A stretch of DNA of 64,000 bases from Candidatus Aalborgicola danicus (GTDB taxonomy: Bacteria > Pseudomonadota > Gammaproteobacteria > Burkholderiales > Burkholderiaceae_C): assembly GCA_016703945.1 (NCBI GenBank), contig JADJBC010000004.1, positions 79,153-143,152 on the forward strand, read 5' to 3'. Position numbers and translations under genes: made by a program. This document shows, in pieces, positions 49,563 through 59,383 of this stretch; positions within the stretch are counted from its first letter, which is position 1; each line of letters starts with the position of its first letter. The notes beneath the pieces are model-generated. The model had not been told where the DNA came from. It saw nothing but the letters and a program-made list of their open reading frames with translations, and did no database searches.

Positions 49563-50367
49563 TGATGGCTACCACACGTCCGCTTGGTGCTGCGCGAACC
49601 CGCGCCCCGTGGCTGTGGGCGACTGCCGGTGCAGTGCTCGGCCTGCTGGCCGGCACCACCGTGTTTGCCCCAGCGGCGTGGTTGGCCACGGCCGTGAGCC
49701 AGGCGAGCGGCCAGCGGGTGGAACTGGCGGGCGCACGGGGCACCCTATGGCAGGGCTCATCCCAACTGGTGTTGTCTGGTGGGCTGGGCAGTGGCCAGGC
49801 GGTTGCCCTGCCGGGCCAGATCCATTGGCGCATTCGCCCGGTGTGGGGCGGCCTGCAAATCAGCCTGGCGGCTGACTGCTGCACACCACAACCCCTGGAA
49901 TTGCACGCCACTGCGGTGGGATGGAATGGGGCGCGGCTGGTGTTAGGCAATGGCCAGTCCCAGTGGCCGGCCGGTTTGCTGGCCGGATTGGGCACCCCTG
50001 GAACACCGTTCAGCCCCAAGGCCAATTGGCCGCCACCAGCCAGAACGTGGCCGTGGAGTGGACCCCCAGCCGCACCAACCTTTCCGGCAGCGTGCAGATC
50101 GACGCGGTGCAGATGTCGTCCCGCCTGTCTACGCTGTCGCCCATGGGTAGCTACCGCATCACGCTGCAGGGCGGGTCCGAGCCCAGCCTCCAATTGACCA
50201 CGCTGGACGGCAGCCTGCATCTGACCGGCCAAGGCCAGTGGGTCGCCCAGCGGCTACGCTTTAACGGCGTGGCAACGGCCGCGCCCGACAAGGTCGAGGC
50301 CCTGTCCAACCTTTTGAATATTGTGGGGCGGCGCGATGGCGCACGCTCCATCATCACCGTGGGCTAA
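49562..50367 (+). CDS. gspN: Type II secretion protein GspN, one-base frameshift
   Basis: Membrane-anchored periplasmic accessory protein. The N-terminal helix is near residues 15-40, followed by the GARGTLWQGSSQLVLSGG segment typical of GspN. The frame breaks at a C run (49995-49998): one added C restores LGTPWNTVQPQGQLAATSQN and the C-terminal part ending GARSIITVG, for 268 residues. The 806-base span equals 269 codons minus one base, fitting a single deletion. The start is ATG 49562, overlapping gspM; 49565 is an alternative. Confidence 0.85.
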
Positions 50368-50369
50368 AC

Positions 50370-52494
50370 ATGAGAACTCGCCACATGACAACACCCCTCT
50401 TCCCAACGTCCGCGCCAGGTCAGCGCCGCAGACGCTATTATTTCGATAGCTGCTTACGCAATATTCGCGGGGGCTACAGGCCTTTTTTCTATAAATTCCT
50501 TAGCGCAAACGGCCAACACCACGGCCGCCGCCGGAAGTGTCAAACGCGGTGACCCGATCACGCTGAACTTCACCAACGCCGAGATCGACGCCGTGGCCCG
50601 CACCATGGCCACGCTGACCGGGCGAAACGTGGTGGTCGACCCGCGCGTCAAGGGAACCATCACCCTGACCACGGACAAACCGGTCAGCCCGTCCGTCGCC
50701 TACGCCCAGTTTCTGGCCATGTTGCGCCTGCAGGGTTTTACCGTGGTGGATGCCGCCGGGCTGGACAAAATTGTGCCCGAAGCCGATGCCAAGCTGCAGG
50801 GCGGCGCGGTGTTTGACACGGTGCAGGTGACGGGCAGCCAGATCGCCACCCAAATCTTCAAGCTCAATTTCGAGAACGCCAACAACCTGCTGCCGATCCT
50901 GCGCCCGTTGATCAGCCCCAACAACACCATCAACGTCAACCCTGGCAACAACTCGCTGGTGATCACCGACTACGGTGACAACCTGCGCCGTATTGCCCAG
51001 ATCATTGCCGCCATGGATGTGTCCAACGCCACCGACGTCGAGGTGATTTCCCTCAAACACGCCATTGCGGTGGACCTGGCGCCCCTGGTGCTGCGCCTGA
51101 TTGAATCCGGTGGTGGCGTTTCGGCGGTACCTGGTGGCCAAGCCGATGGTTCCTTCAAGACCACGCTGGTGGCCGAGCCCCGCTCCAACACCCTGATACT
51201 GCGCGCGGCCAACCCGGCGCGTCTGGCGCTGGCCAAGTCGCTGATCGACAAGCTGGACCAGCCCGGCACCCAAAGTGCCAGCGGCAATATCTACGTGGTG
51301 TACCTGAAAAACGCCGAGGCCACCAAGCTGGCGGTCACGCTGCGTGCGGCGTTGTCCGGTGATGCGCGCAGCCCCACCAGCGCAAGCACCCCCATTGCAA
51401 CCCCGGGTGTGTCTGGAACCCCAGGCGGCTCCGGCACCACCGCCACCAGCCAGTCGTCCACCGGCGGCCAGATCCAGGCTGACGCTGCCACCAATTCGTT
51501 GATCATCACCGCGCCAGAACCGCAGTACCGCCAATTACGCGCCGTCATCGACAAGCTCGACGCCCGCCGGGCCCAGGTCTATGTCGAGAGCCTGATTGCC
51601 GAGGTCAATGCCGACAAGGCCGCCGAATTTGGCATCCAGTGGCAGGGCGCATTGGGTCAGAACGGTGACGCAAATGTGGGCCTGCTGGGTACCAACTTCA
51701 GCATCGGTGGCACCAACATCGTCAAACTGGCCCTCACCGGAGCCACCGGATCACCCACGGTCGGAAACGGTGGCAATTTCGCTGTGGCGCACCAGACCAA
51801 TGGGGTTTACGTACTGGGCTTCCTGGCGCGATATCTACAGGCCAATGGCGACGGCAACATCCTGTCCACACCGAATTTGCTGACGCTGGACAATGAAGAG
51901 GCCAAAATCATCATCGCCCAAAACGTGCCCTTTGTGACCGGCCAGTTCACCAACACCGGGGCGGGTGGCACCTCGGGTTCGGTCAACCCTTTCCAGACCA
52001 TTGAGCGCAAGGATGTGGGCATCACGCTGAAGGTAAAACCGCAAATCAGCGAAAACGGCACCGTCAAGCTGACCATTTACCAGGAGGTGTCGACCATCCA
52101 GGCCAGCACCATCAATTCTGCCAATGGCCCGACCACCAACAAACGCTCGATCGAATCCAATGTACTGGTGGCCGACGGCTCCATCGTGGTGTTGGGTGGG
52201 CTTTTGTCCGACGAATACTCCGGTGGCCAGGAAAAGATTCCCGTCTTGGGCGACGTGCCTTTGTTTGGCAACCTGTTCAAGTCCGAGGTCCGCAGCCGCA
52301 AGAAAACCAACCTGATGGTGTTCCTGCGGCCCGTGGTGGTGCGCGACGCCGCAGCGACCGACGCCCTGTCGATGGACCGCTACGAGTTGATGCGCTCGGC
52401 GCAACAGCGCTCCCAGCCCGAGAACAGCACCGCCTTGCCCGTGAACCAGGGGCCGCAATTGCCAGCTCCCGGTTCGGCTGAGTCGAAGAAGTAG
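50370..52494 (+). CDS. gspD: Type II secretion secretin GspD, 5' end probably frameshifted
   Basis: Outer-membrane secretin. N0 domain (LNFTNAEIDAVARTMATLTG), then N1-N3 domains and a C-terminal secretin domain with IPVLGDVPLFGNLFKS. The frame is open from 50389, but its first usual start codon is the GTG at 50593, inside N0. The upstream in-frame residues AIISIAAYAIFAGATGLFSI and NSLAQT look like a signal peptide. A start at ATG 50370 with a net one-base insertion would supply its leader, and the 2,125-base span fits that. The signal-peptide part is encoded by a dispersed repeat (50434-50495). Confidence 0.9.
50434..50495 (+). repeat. Dispersed GCTAT...ATAGC repeat, copy 4, at the 5' end of gspD
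   Basis: Begins GCTATTATTTCGATAGC and continues GGGGGCTACAGGCCTTTTT. It matches the copy at 57453 over most of its length and encodes the hydrophobic core of the predicted GspD signal peptide. Confidence 0.8.
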
Positions 52495-52508
52495 GCACAA
52501 GCCGCACC

Positions 52509-53907
52509 ATGCAGTACCCCCTGCCCTACGCCTTTGCCCGCAGCCACCAGTTGCTGCTGGAAGACCAGGATGGCGCGCTGACGCTGTGGTTACACGCGTT
52601 GGAATCCGAGGCGGACTACAGCGCCGTGGGCGAGGTCATGCGCAAGTATGGTGTGCAGCAGGTGCAAACCGAGGCCGCCGAACTGCTGCGCCAGCGCATC
52701 AGCGCCGCCTATGCCCAAAGCGAGTCCAGCGCCGCCACCGTCATCAGCGAGGTCGAGGCCGATGTGGACCTGTCGCGCATGATGCAGGCCCTGCCGGCCA
52801 TTGAAGACCTGCTGGAAACCTCGGACGACGCGCCCATCATCCGTATGCTCAACGCCCTGCTGACCCAGGCCGCGCGCGACGGCGCCAGTGACATCCACAT
52901 CGAACCCTACGAGCGCCATTCCAGTGTGCGCTTTCGCGTGGATGGATCATTGCGCGATGTGGTGCAACCGAATCGCGCCTTGCACGCCGCACTGATCTCG
53001 CGCCTCAAAATCATGGCTGACCTGGACATTGCGGAGAAACGCATGCCGCAGGACGGCCGCATCAGCCTGCGCATCGGCACCCGTGGTGTGGACGTGCGTG
53101 TCAGCACCCTGCCCAGCGCACACGGCGAACGTGCCGTGCTGCGCCTTCTGGACAAGAGCGGCGGCAAGCTAAGCCTGGAATCGGTGGGCATGCAGGGCGA
53201 TGTGCTGGAGCGTTTCGAACGTCTGGTGGCCCAGCCCCACGGCATTATTTTGGTGACGGGTCCTACCGGATCGGGCAAAACCACCACCTTGTATGGCGCG
53301 CTGCAAAAGCTCGATACCCGCCGCCAGAACATCATGACGGTGGAAGACCCCATCGAATACGAACTGGCCGGTGTCGGGCAGACCCAGGTCAACGCCAAGA
53401 TTGACCTGAACTTTGCCAATGCACTGCGCGCCATCCTGCGCCAGGACCCGGACGTCATTGTGATCGGCGAGATCCGCGACTTCGAGACCGCGCAAATTGC
53501 GATCCAGGCCTCACTCACCGGGCATCTGGTGCTGGCCACGATTCACACCAATGATGCCGCCAGCGCCGTGACACGGCTGACCGATATGGGCATTGAGCCC
53601 TTCCTCCTGAGTTCGTCGCTATTGGGCGTGTTGGCCCAACGCTTGTTGCGCAAGTTATGCACCCACTGCAATGGAGTGGGCTGCCAGGATGCGGCCGGAC
53701 ACGGGTTACCAGGGTCGTACCGGGGTGTTTGAGCTGCTGGTCACCGACGACGCCATCCGCGCGCAAATCCACCACCGGGCGTCCGAAGCCGACATCCGCG
53801 CGGCGGCCTTGGCGGGCGGCATGCGCCTGATGCGGGAGGACGGGGAGCGCCTGGTGCAGCGCGGCGTCACGTCGCGCGAAGAACTGGTCCGTGTGACCCG
53901 GGACTGA
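52509..53907 (+). CDS. gspE: Type II secretion ATPase GspE, frameshift near the zinc motif
   Basis: Cytoplasmic hexameric ATPase powering pseudopilus assembly. It has the N2E-type region DGASDIHIEPYE, Walker A GPTGSGKTT (near residue 254), the Asp box VMTVEDPIEYEL (here IMTVEDPIEY), Walker B VIVIGEIRDFETA and the His box LATIHTNDA. The first frame stops at 53732 after CTHCNGVGCQDA; the true C-terminus (TGYQGRTGVFELLVTDDAI ... VRVTRD) is in another frame to 53907. The 1,399-base span has one base too many. Losing AC and gaining T near 53,690-53,703 would rebuild the second Cys pair of the zinc motif. No gspF follows. Confidence 0.9.
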
Positions 53908-53953
53908 GAGCCTCCGCGTGTAAGACCACGATGGGCACGCCACGCCCATTGGC

Positions 53954-54595
53954 TTATTCCTGCCGCGACTCCAGGATTTTGTGCAACTCCTGCAAAAAGC
54001 GGGTGTTCGCAACGTCCGTGCTCCATGGCTCCCAAGGCACACCTCCGTACACACCAACCAATGGGTCGTCCACCAGCGGCGTCACCTGAATGTTCAAAAC
54101 GGTTCGAACTTCTTCACGACTCCACCCGGCCACATGAATGGCTTCACTGGCAGCGGCCAGGACATCGGCCTTTTTATGTTTCGCCTTCTCTTCGCTGGTC
54201 CACCAGGACACGCCGTACCTTGCAAACAGCATCTTTTGCATTTGCTCCATGAGCATCAAAAATCTCTCACCCAAAATTGGCTTGAGCGGAGAAATCGGAT
54301 CAAAACCCAGCAGACCCTCTTCGGCGTCGTGCAGCAGTTCACGCAGTTCAGCGTCTGGATCCAGGTGGCGTTGCGATCGCCGTATTTGCAGAACCAGCAA
54401 AGAATGCTGCGCAACCGACATGGGAAGTGGCCACACCGAATGACCACCCCAGCGGAACGTACGCGCCAGACCCAGCGCGAGGTCCGTGTCGTCCACATCC
54501 GCAAAGGTCGGATCGTGCAGATCGATTCGCCGTCCCGAAGGTAGCCGCACCCAGGCGCGTTGGACACCACCACTCATTTGAAGGGGCTTCTTCAT
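53954..54595 (-). CDS. HD-domain phosphohydrolase (YfbR-like)
   Basis: 213 residues from ATG 54595 (MKKPLQMSGGVQRAWVRLPS). Metal-binding HD-type residues appear in SVAQHSLLVL and LLHDAEEGLLG, with the later SEAIHVAGW. The family includes 5'-deoxynucleotidases and uncharacterised hydrolases, often encoded on phages and plasmids; the substrate is not readable. Longer starts (54604, 54685) would enter the upstream gene and lack similarity. It follows cho by 41 bases on the same strand and converges on gspE. Confidence 0.78.
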   Translation of the reverse strand: MKKPLQMSGGVQRAWVRLPSGRRIDLHDPTFADVDDTDLALGLARTFRWGGHSVWPLPMSVAQHSLLVLQIRRSQRHLDPDAELRELLHDAEEGLLGFDPISPLKPILGERFLMLMEQMQKMLFARYGVSWWTSEEKAKHKKADVLAAASEAIHVAGWSREEVRTVLNIQVTPLVDDPLVGVYGGVPWEPWSTDVANTRFLQELHKILESRQE

Positions 54596-54636
54596 GGGCA
54601 ACATTTTGCATGTGTCGTTGGCAAACCAGCCCGACG

Positions 54637-55497
54637 TCACCACAGGGGGATGATTTCTGCCTGTCCGCCCAGAATCGGTCGGCACAGGATCCTGTATCCA
54701 TCGGCATCAAATCCTGCCGCCTGCCGGGCCAGTGCCTCGGCGTCCTTTGGGTCCTGGACGGTGCCCAGGTAGCACCATTGGGCGATCACGTGCATCTGGA
54801 CTTCGTCGTTGAAGCGCTCCACCAGAGCGATGGCGCCCGGATACGGCCAGCATTCCACCTGAATGCTCTGCAGGCTGCTTTTGAGGCGGGCATGGTGTGT
54901 GGCATGGTCTTCCTGGCCACAACAGGCGCCGGCACACTGCTGCAGCATGTACCGAAAGCAGGGCTTGTTGGGGATAAGTTTTTCCAGTCCGATGACGCCA
55001 TAACAAAGCCTGCTTTGGTCTGCCAATACCCGCATGGTTTCCAGCGCTGCGCGTTTGCTGGAGAACAGTCCGTACAAACCCTTTTGGATTGCAAAGTTCA
55101 CGTCCTGTGAGTAGACGATCTGGGCACCGTGGTCGGTCAGCAGCCAGGAGCACAACTGTTTGGTGCGGCGCAGCTTCTGGTTGTACAGCGGCTGCTGTTG
55201 TTTGATCAGGCTGGCTTCGAGCAGCAGTGCGCCGACTGCCCCTGCGGTGCGGATGTGGCTGATGCGCCGGGTCTGGCGCAGCAGGCGGGCCTCTTCTTCG
55301 TTCCTCAGGTGTGACAGCACCCGGTTTCGGATGTTGACGCTTTTGCCGATGTACAGCGGCAGAGTCTCAGAATCACCGTGGAAGATGTAGACCCCCGGTG
55401 CTGCCGGCAAGTCATCCATGCTGTTGCGCAGGTGCTGCGGATACGCAAAGTCAGCGGCGATATTGAATTCGGGATGGCGTTTGGTGGAGGGGCGCAT
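54637..55497 (-). CDS. cho: Excinuclease Cho (GIY-YIG endonuclease)
   Basis: UvrC homologue that makes the 3' incision in nucleotide excision repair. 286 residues: the GIY-YIG domain starts LPAAPGVYIFHGD and LPLYIGKSVNIRNRVLSHL (about residues 30-66), then EASLIKQQQPLYN. The Cys-rich stretch CAGACCGQ follows near residue 190. It lacks the C-terminal endonuclease V-like half of UvrC, as Cho does. The start is ATG 55497. It is divergent from the sigma54 activator gene. Confidence 0.88.
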   Translation of the reverse strand: MRPSTKRHPEFNIAADFAYPQHLRNSMDDLPAAPGVYIFHGDSETLPLYIGKSVNIRNRVLSHLRNEEEARLLRQTRRISHIRTAGAVGALLLEASLIKQQQPLYNQKLRRTKQLCSWLLTDHGAQIVYSQDVNFAIQKGLYGLFSSKRAALETMRVLADQSRLCYGVIGLEKLIPNKPCFRYMLQQCAGACCGQEDHATHHARLKSSLQSIQVECWPYPGAIALVERFNDEVQMHVIAQWCYLGTVQDPKDAEALARQAAGFDADGYRILCRPILGGQAEIIPLW

Positions 55498-55634
55498 TCA
55501 GGCACTGAACTGTTTGATGGCCTTGTCGACCACCAGGGTGTGGTTGCCAGTATATTTCGGGCGAGCGAGAGCTCGGTTGTGCCCATCGCCATTGCGGGGG
55601 CAACAACCGGGCGTAGAAATTGCTTTTTGAAACC

Positions 55635-57246
55635 ATGCAACCCACTCCTCCCCCCGCACCCCTGACGTCTGGCGAATGGCGCGAGCAAGAGTTGTTGCTG
55701 ATGCGCGAGGTCATGCGCCTGGTGGGGCGCAGCCCGGCGCCGGCTCTGGCCCTGCGCACCATGCTGCACCTGATGAGCGAGCTGTTGGGGCTGAACCGCG
55801 GGCGCATTGTGCTGTCCGATCCGCCCGGGGCCGACCCTGGCGCGCCGCGCAGCGCCAGCATCCAGCACGCCTATGGGCTGACGCGGCAGGAGGTGGCGCG
55901 CGGCCACTACCTGCTGGGCGAAGGCATCACCGGGCGGGTGCTGGCCAGTGGGCAGCCGGCCATCGTGCAGGACATCGACGCCGAGCCGCTGTTCCTGTTC
56001 CGCGCGGTGGCGCGCGCCCAGCTGCCGCCCGAGACCGTGGCCTTCATTGCCTTGCCCATTGAGGTCAACAACCTGCCCATTGGCGTGCTGGCCTGCCACC
56101 GCATCCGCAGCCGCCAGCGCCACCTCAACGACGACCTGTCGGTGCTGCGGGTGCTGGCCACGCTGGCCGGGCAGTTGCTGCAGCTGGAGCAACTGGTGGC
56201 CGAGCAAACCGGCCAGTTGCAGGCCCGCAATGCCGTGCTGGCCCAGGCGCTCAACACCAACACCGCGCGCTACGGGCTCATCGGCAATTCACCCCCGCTG
56301 TTGCAGGCGCTGAGCGAGCTGGAGCGCGTGTCGCAAACCCAGGCCACCGTGCTGTTGCTGGGCGAATCGGGCACTGGCAAAGAGCTGTTTGCCCGCGCCG
56401 TGCACCTGGCCAGCGGGCGGCGCGACCAGCCCTTCATCAAGGTCAACTGCTCGGCGATTCCCGACACGCTGTTCGAGTCCGAACTCTTTGGCTACGAGCG
56501 CGGCGCCTTCACCGGCGCCAGCACGGCGCGCGCGGGCTGGTTCGAGCAGGCCAACGGCGGCACCATCTTTCTGGACGAGATTGGCGAGCTGCCGCTGGCC
56601 ATGCAGTCCAAGCTGCTGCGCACCCTGCAAGAGGGCACGCTGGTGCGCCTGGGCGGCAAGCGCGAAGCTGCGCGTGAATGTGCGCCTGGTGGCGGCCACC
56701 AACCGGGACCTGGCGCGTGAAGTGGATGCCGGGCGCTTCCGCCAGGACCTGTACTACCGGCTCAACGTCATCCCGATCCGCCTGCCCAGCCTGCGCGAGC
56801 GGGTGGAAGATATTCGGGCGCTGGTGCTGCACTTTGTCAGCCGGGCCAACCAGGCGCACCAGCGCAATGTGTACCTCTCCACCGAGGCCTTGCAACGCCT
56901 GGAAGAGCACGCCTGGCCGGGCAATATCCGCGAATTGGGCAACCTGATCGAGCGCGTGGTGCTGTTGGCGGACCACACCCAGATTACGGCGCGCGAGCTG
57001 GAGCGCTTCATGCCCAACGCCGCATCGCCCGTGGCCACGCTGGCGCCGGTGGCGGCCCCCGCGCGCGCCGTGGCCGAACCCGCGGCGCCACTGGTACGCG
57101 ACTACGGCTTTGCCAATGCCCACCCCGCGCAGGCATTGAAGGCGGCGCTGGATTTGTACCAGGGCAACCAGTCGCGCGCGGCGCAGAGCCTGGGGCTGAC
57201 TTTGCGGCAGTTTGGCTATCGGTTGCGCAAGGCTGGGTTGCGCTAG
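55635..57246 (+). CDS. Sigma54-dependent activator (GAF-AAA-Fis, NifA/NorR type), one-base frameshift
   Basis: Enhancer-binding protein. The N-terminal GAF domain (about 20-185, including GEGITGRVLASGQPAIVQDI) probably senses a signal. The AAA domain has Walker A GESGTGKE, the sigma54-contact motif GAFTGA and Walker B GGTIFLDEIGEL. A Fis-type helix-turn-helix ends the protein (NQSRAAQSLGLTLRQFGYRL). The frame breaks in GGKRE (56665-56666): removing one A gives GGKRELRVNVRLVAATNRDL and 536 residues; the 1,612-base span fits one insertion. It faces a -24/-12 promoter and the redox operon that starts at 57621. Confidence 0.88.
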
Positions 57247-57280
57247 GGCCTGGTTCGCGTCAGGAGCCTGGTTCGCGCTA

Positions 57281-57373
57281 GGCGCCTGGGCGGCAGAGCG
57301 TTTTGCTCCGTGTCCCCGCCCGCTGCGCGGGCTCCTCCTTTACCTACGCAAAACGCTCTGCCGCCCAGGCGCC
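57281..57373. repeat. Long-hairpin repeat, 26-bp perfect inverted arms
   Basis: Arms at 57281-57306 and 57348-57373 are exact reverse complements; the 41-base loop contains a second stem (GCCCGC/GCGGGC). It lies 35 bases after the activator stop codon and may also end its transcription. A diverged copy is at 38751-38838. Confidence 0.85.
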
Positions 57374-57387
57374 TTGGGTCTTCAATG

Positions 57388-57407
57388 TGTTGACACTTTG
57401 TTAACAC
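57388..57407 (+). promoter_or_regulatory. Tandem TGTTRACAC sites, possible activator-binding sequence
   Basis: TGTTGACAC (57388-57396) and TGTTAACAC (57399-57407) repeat with an 11-base period, one helical turn, about 130 bases upstream of the -24 element. Position and pairing fit an enhancer for a sigma54 activator. The assignment is inference. Confidence 0.4.
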
Positions 57408-57452
57408 AATGGGTGTTGTGGAGCGGCTAGACGGTGGTGTTGATGGCGCATT

Positions 57453-57513
57453 GCTATTGAAGTGATAGTGGTATACCCAATATCCACGAGGGCTAGCGGC
57501 CTATTTTTCATAT
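57453..57513 (+). repeat. Dispersed GCTAT...ATAGC repeat, copy 5
   Basis: Begins GCTATTGAAGTGATAG and continues ACGAGGGCTAGCGGCCTATT. It sits between the tandem sites and the sigma54 promoter, so it separates the putative enhancer from the promoter. Confidence 0.85.
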
Positions 57514-57535
57514 GGATGTGGGCGGAGGGGCGGCC

Positions 57536-57550
57536 TGGCATCAGGCTTGC
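57536..57550 (+). promoter_or_regulatory. Sigma54 -24/-12 promoter
   Basis: TGGCATCAGGCTTGC has the invariant GG and GC elements separated by exactly ten bases and matches TGGCA-N6-TTGC. It is 71 bases upstream of the OsmC-family start codon and on the same strand as the operon, next to a gene for a sigma54 activator. Confidence 0.8.
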
Positions 57551-57620
57551 GATGGAAGTATCAGGCTGATTGGCCCTGTGCTGTTTGAACCATTGACACC
57601 CTATTCCTAAGGAAACTTCC

Positions 57621-58184
57621 ATGTCCGCTACCGACCTGATCGAACCCGTCACCACCATCACCACCTCGCTGCGCCCCATCGACCGCGATGGCCTGATGGC
57701 GTTTGCCGAAAAAGGCCGCAACAACCCCGGCGCCCGTGGCACCAACATTGTCAGGACCGAGATGGAAGGGCAATACCGCTCGCTGAGCTACGTGGGCAAG
57801 CACACACCGGTGGTGGTGGACGAACCCCTGCACCTGTTTGGCCAGGACACGGCACCGGCACCCGGCGAAATCGTGCTGTCCGGCCTGGGCGGTTGTCTGG
57901 CGGTGGGCATTACTGCCGTGGCCACGTGGAAGCAGGTCAAGCTGAGCAAGATCGAGATCCACATGGAAGGCGACATTGGCAACCCCGCCGCGTGGGGCGC
58001 CGGTGGCGCGCTGGAGAAGACGCCACCGCAGATGGGCTTTCAGGCGATCCGCGTGAAGGTGGTGATCGAGGGCGACGCCACGCGCGAGCAGCTCGACGAA
58101 ATCGTCAAGCACGCCAACTACTACTCGCCCGTGGCCAACACCATGCGCAACCCGATTCCGTTCGAGATCAGCCTGGCGGATTGA
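57621..58184 (+). CDS. OsmC-family protein
   Basis: 187 residues of the OsmC/Ohr fold, a family that includes thiol-dependent peroxidases. The segment GEIVLSGLGGCLAVGITAVA carries the conserved Cys of the first active-site helix. The second peroxidatic Cys usual in Ohr is not obvious, so peroxidase activity is uncertain; some family members act on sulfur compounds instead. The start has AAGGAA ten bases upstream. First gene of the sigma54-controlled operon, 46 bases before the flavoprotein gene. Confidence 0.82.
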   Translation: MSATDLIEPVTTITTSLRPIDRDGLMAFAEKGRNNPGARGTNIVRTEMEGQYRSLSYVGKHTPVVVDEPLHLFGQDTAPAPGEIVLSGLGGCLAVGITAVATWKQVKLSKIEIHMEGDIGNPAAWGAGGALEKTPPQMGFQAIRVKVVIEGDATREQLDEIVKHANYYSPVANTMRNPIPFEISLAD

Positions 58185-58230
58185 ACCGCCTCAGCCCACA
58201 CGCCCACCCCATTCCTCAGAAAGCCCCGCC

Positions 58231-59383
58231 ATGAACGCCAACGACCTGCCCAAAGACATCGCCCAGACCGCCATCCAGCACGACCTGATGGGCGCCGTGC
58301 GCGCCATCGCACGGGGGCCGCTGGCCAAGCGGGCGCAATCCATCGACCAGGAAGGCCTGTACCCGCAAGACCTGTTGGCGCAACTGGCGGCGGTGGGTGG
58401 CATGAGCGCCCACCTGGACCAACCTGGCAAGCCCGGTGACTACAAGGCGGCCATTGCCGCCATGGCGGAAGTGGGCAAGGTCTGTGGTGCCTCGGCCTTC
58501 ATGATGTGGTGCCAGGCCGTGTGCGGCCTGTACATGCAGACATCGGGCAACCCTGAACTGACCGGCGAGCGGCTGCAAGCCCACATGCAGGGCCTGGGCC
58601 TGGGCGGCACCGGCCTGTCCAACCCCATGAAGAGCTTTGCGCAGATCGAGAATCTGCTGCTCAAGGCCACGCCCATCGAAGGCGGCGGCTACCGCGTCAA
58701 CGGCACGCTGCCGTGGATCAGCAACCTGGCCGGCGACCACTACTTTGGCGCCATTGCCGCCGTCATGGATGGCGACCAGAGCGCCGGGCGCGAAGTCATG
58801 TTCATTCTGAAATGCGATGCCCCGGGCGTCACCCTCAAGGAGTGTCCCAAGTTCTCCGGGCATGGAAGGCACGGGCACCTACGCCGTGCAGTGCAAGGAC
58901 CTGGTCATCACCGCCGCCGACATCGTGGCCGACCCGGCACGCCCCTACATCCGCAAGATTCGCGCGGCGTTTGTCATGCTGCAGTGTGGCATTGCGGCTG
59001 GCATTGTGCAGGGCGCCATCGACAGCATCTGGGCGGTGGAATCCCAACTGGGCCACGTCAACCAGTACCTGGACGACCGGCCCCAAGACCTGCAGGCCGA
59101 GCTGGACGATCTGGTGGGTCGCGTCATGACCATGGCCGAGACTCCGTTTGACACATCGACTGAATTTTTCATTGACGTGCTCAACGCCCGCACCGAAGGC
59201 GCCGAGTTGTGCCTGCGCGCCAGCCAGTCTGCCCTGATGCACCACGGCGCACGCGGCTACCTGATGAACTCCGACGTGCAGCGCCGCTTGCGCGAGGCGC
59301 AGTTTGTGGCCATCGTCACACCCGCCATCAAGCACCTGCGCAAGGAAATTGCCAGCCTCAGCGCCGAGGACATGCCCGCATGA
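58231..59383 (+). CDS. Acyl-CoA-dehydrogenase-like flavoprotein, one-base frameshift
   Basis: Acyl-CoA dehydrogenase fold in about 383 residues once repaired: helical N-terminal domain, a beta domain (RVNGTLPWISNLAGDHYFGA) and a C-terminal four-helix bundle. The usual catalytic Glu position could not be assigned, so it may be an oxidoreductase or monooxygenase rather than a true dehydrogenase. The frame breaks at a G run (58858-58860); removing one G gives KFSGMEGTGTYAVQ. The 1,153-base span fits one insertion. Its stop overlaps the ATG of the rubredoxin gene (ATGA), so it is co-expressed with an electron-transfer protein. Confidence 0.8.
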
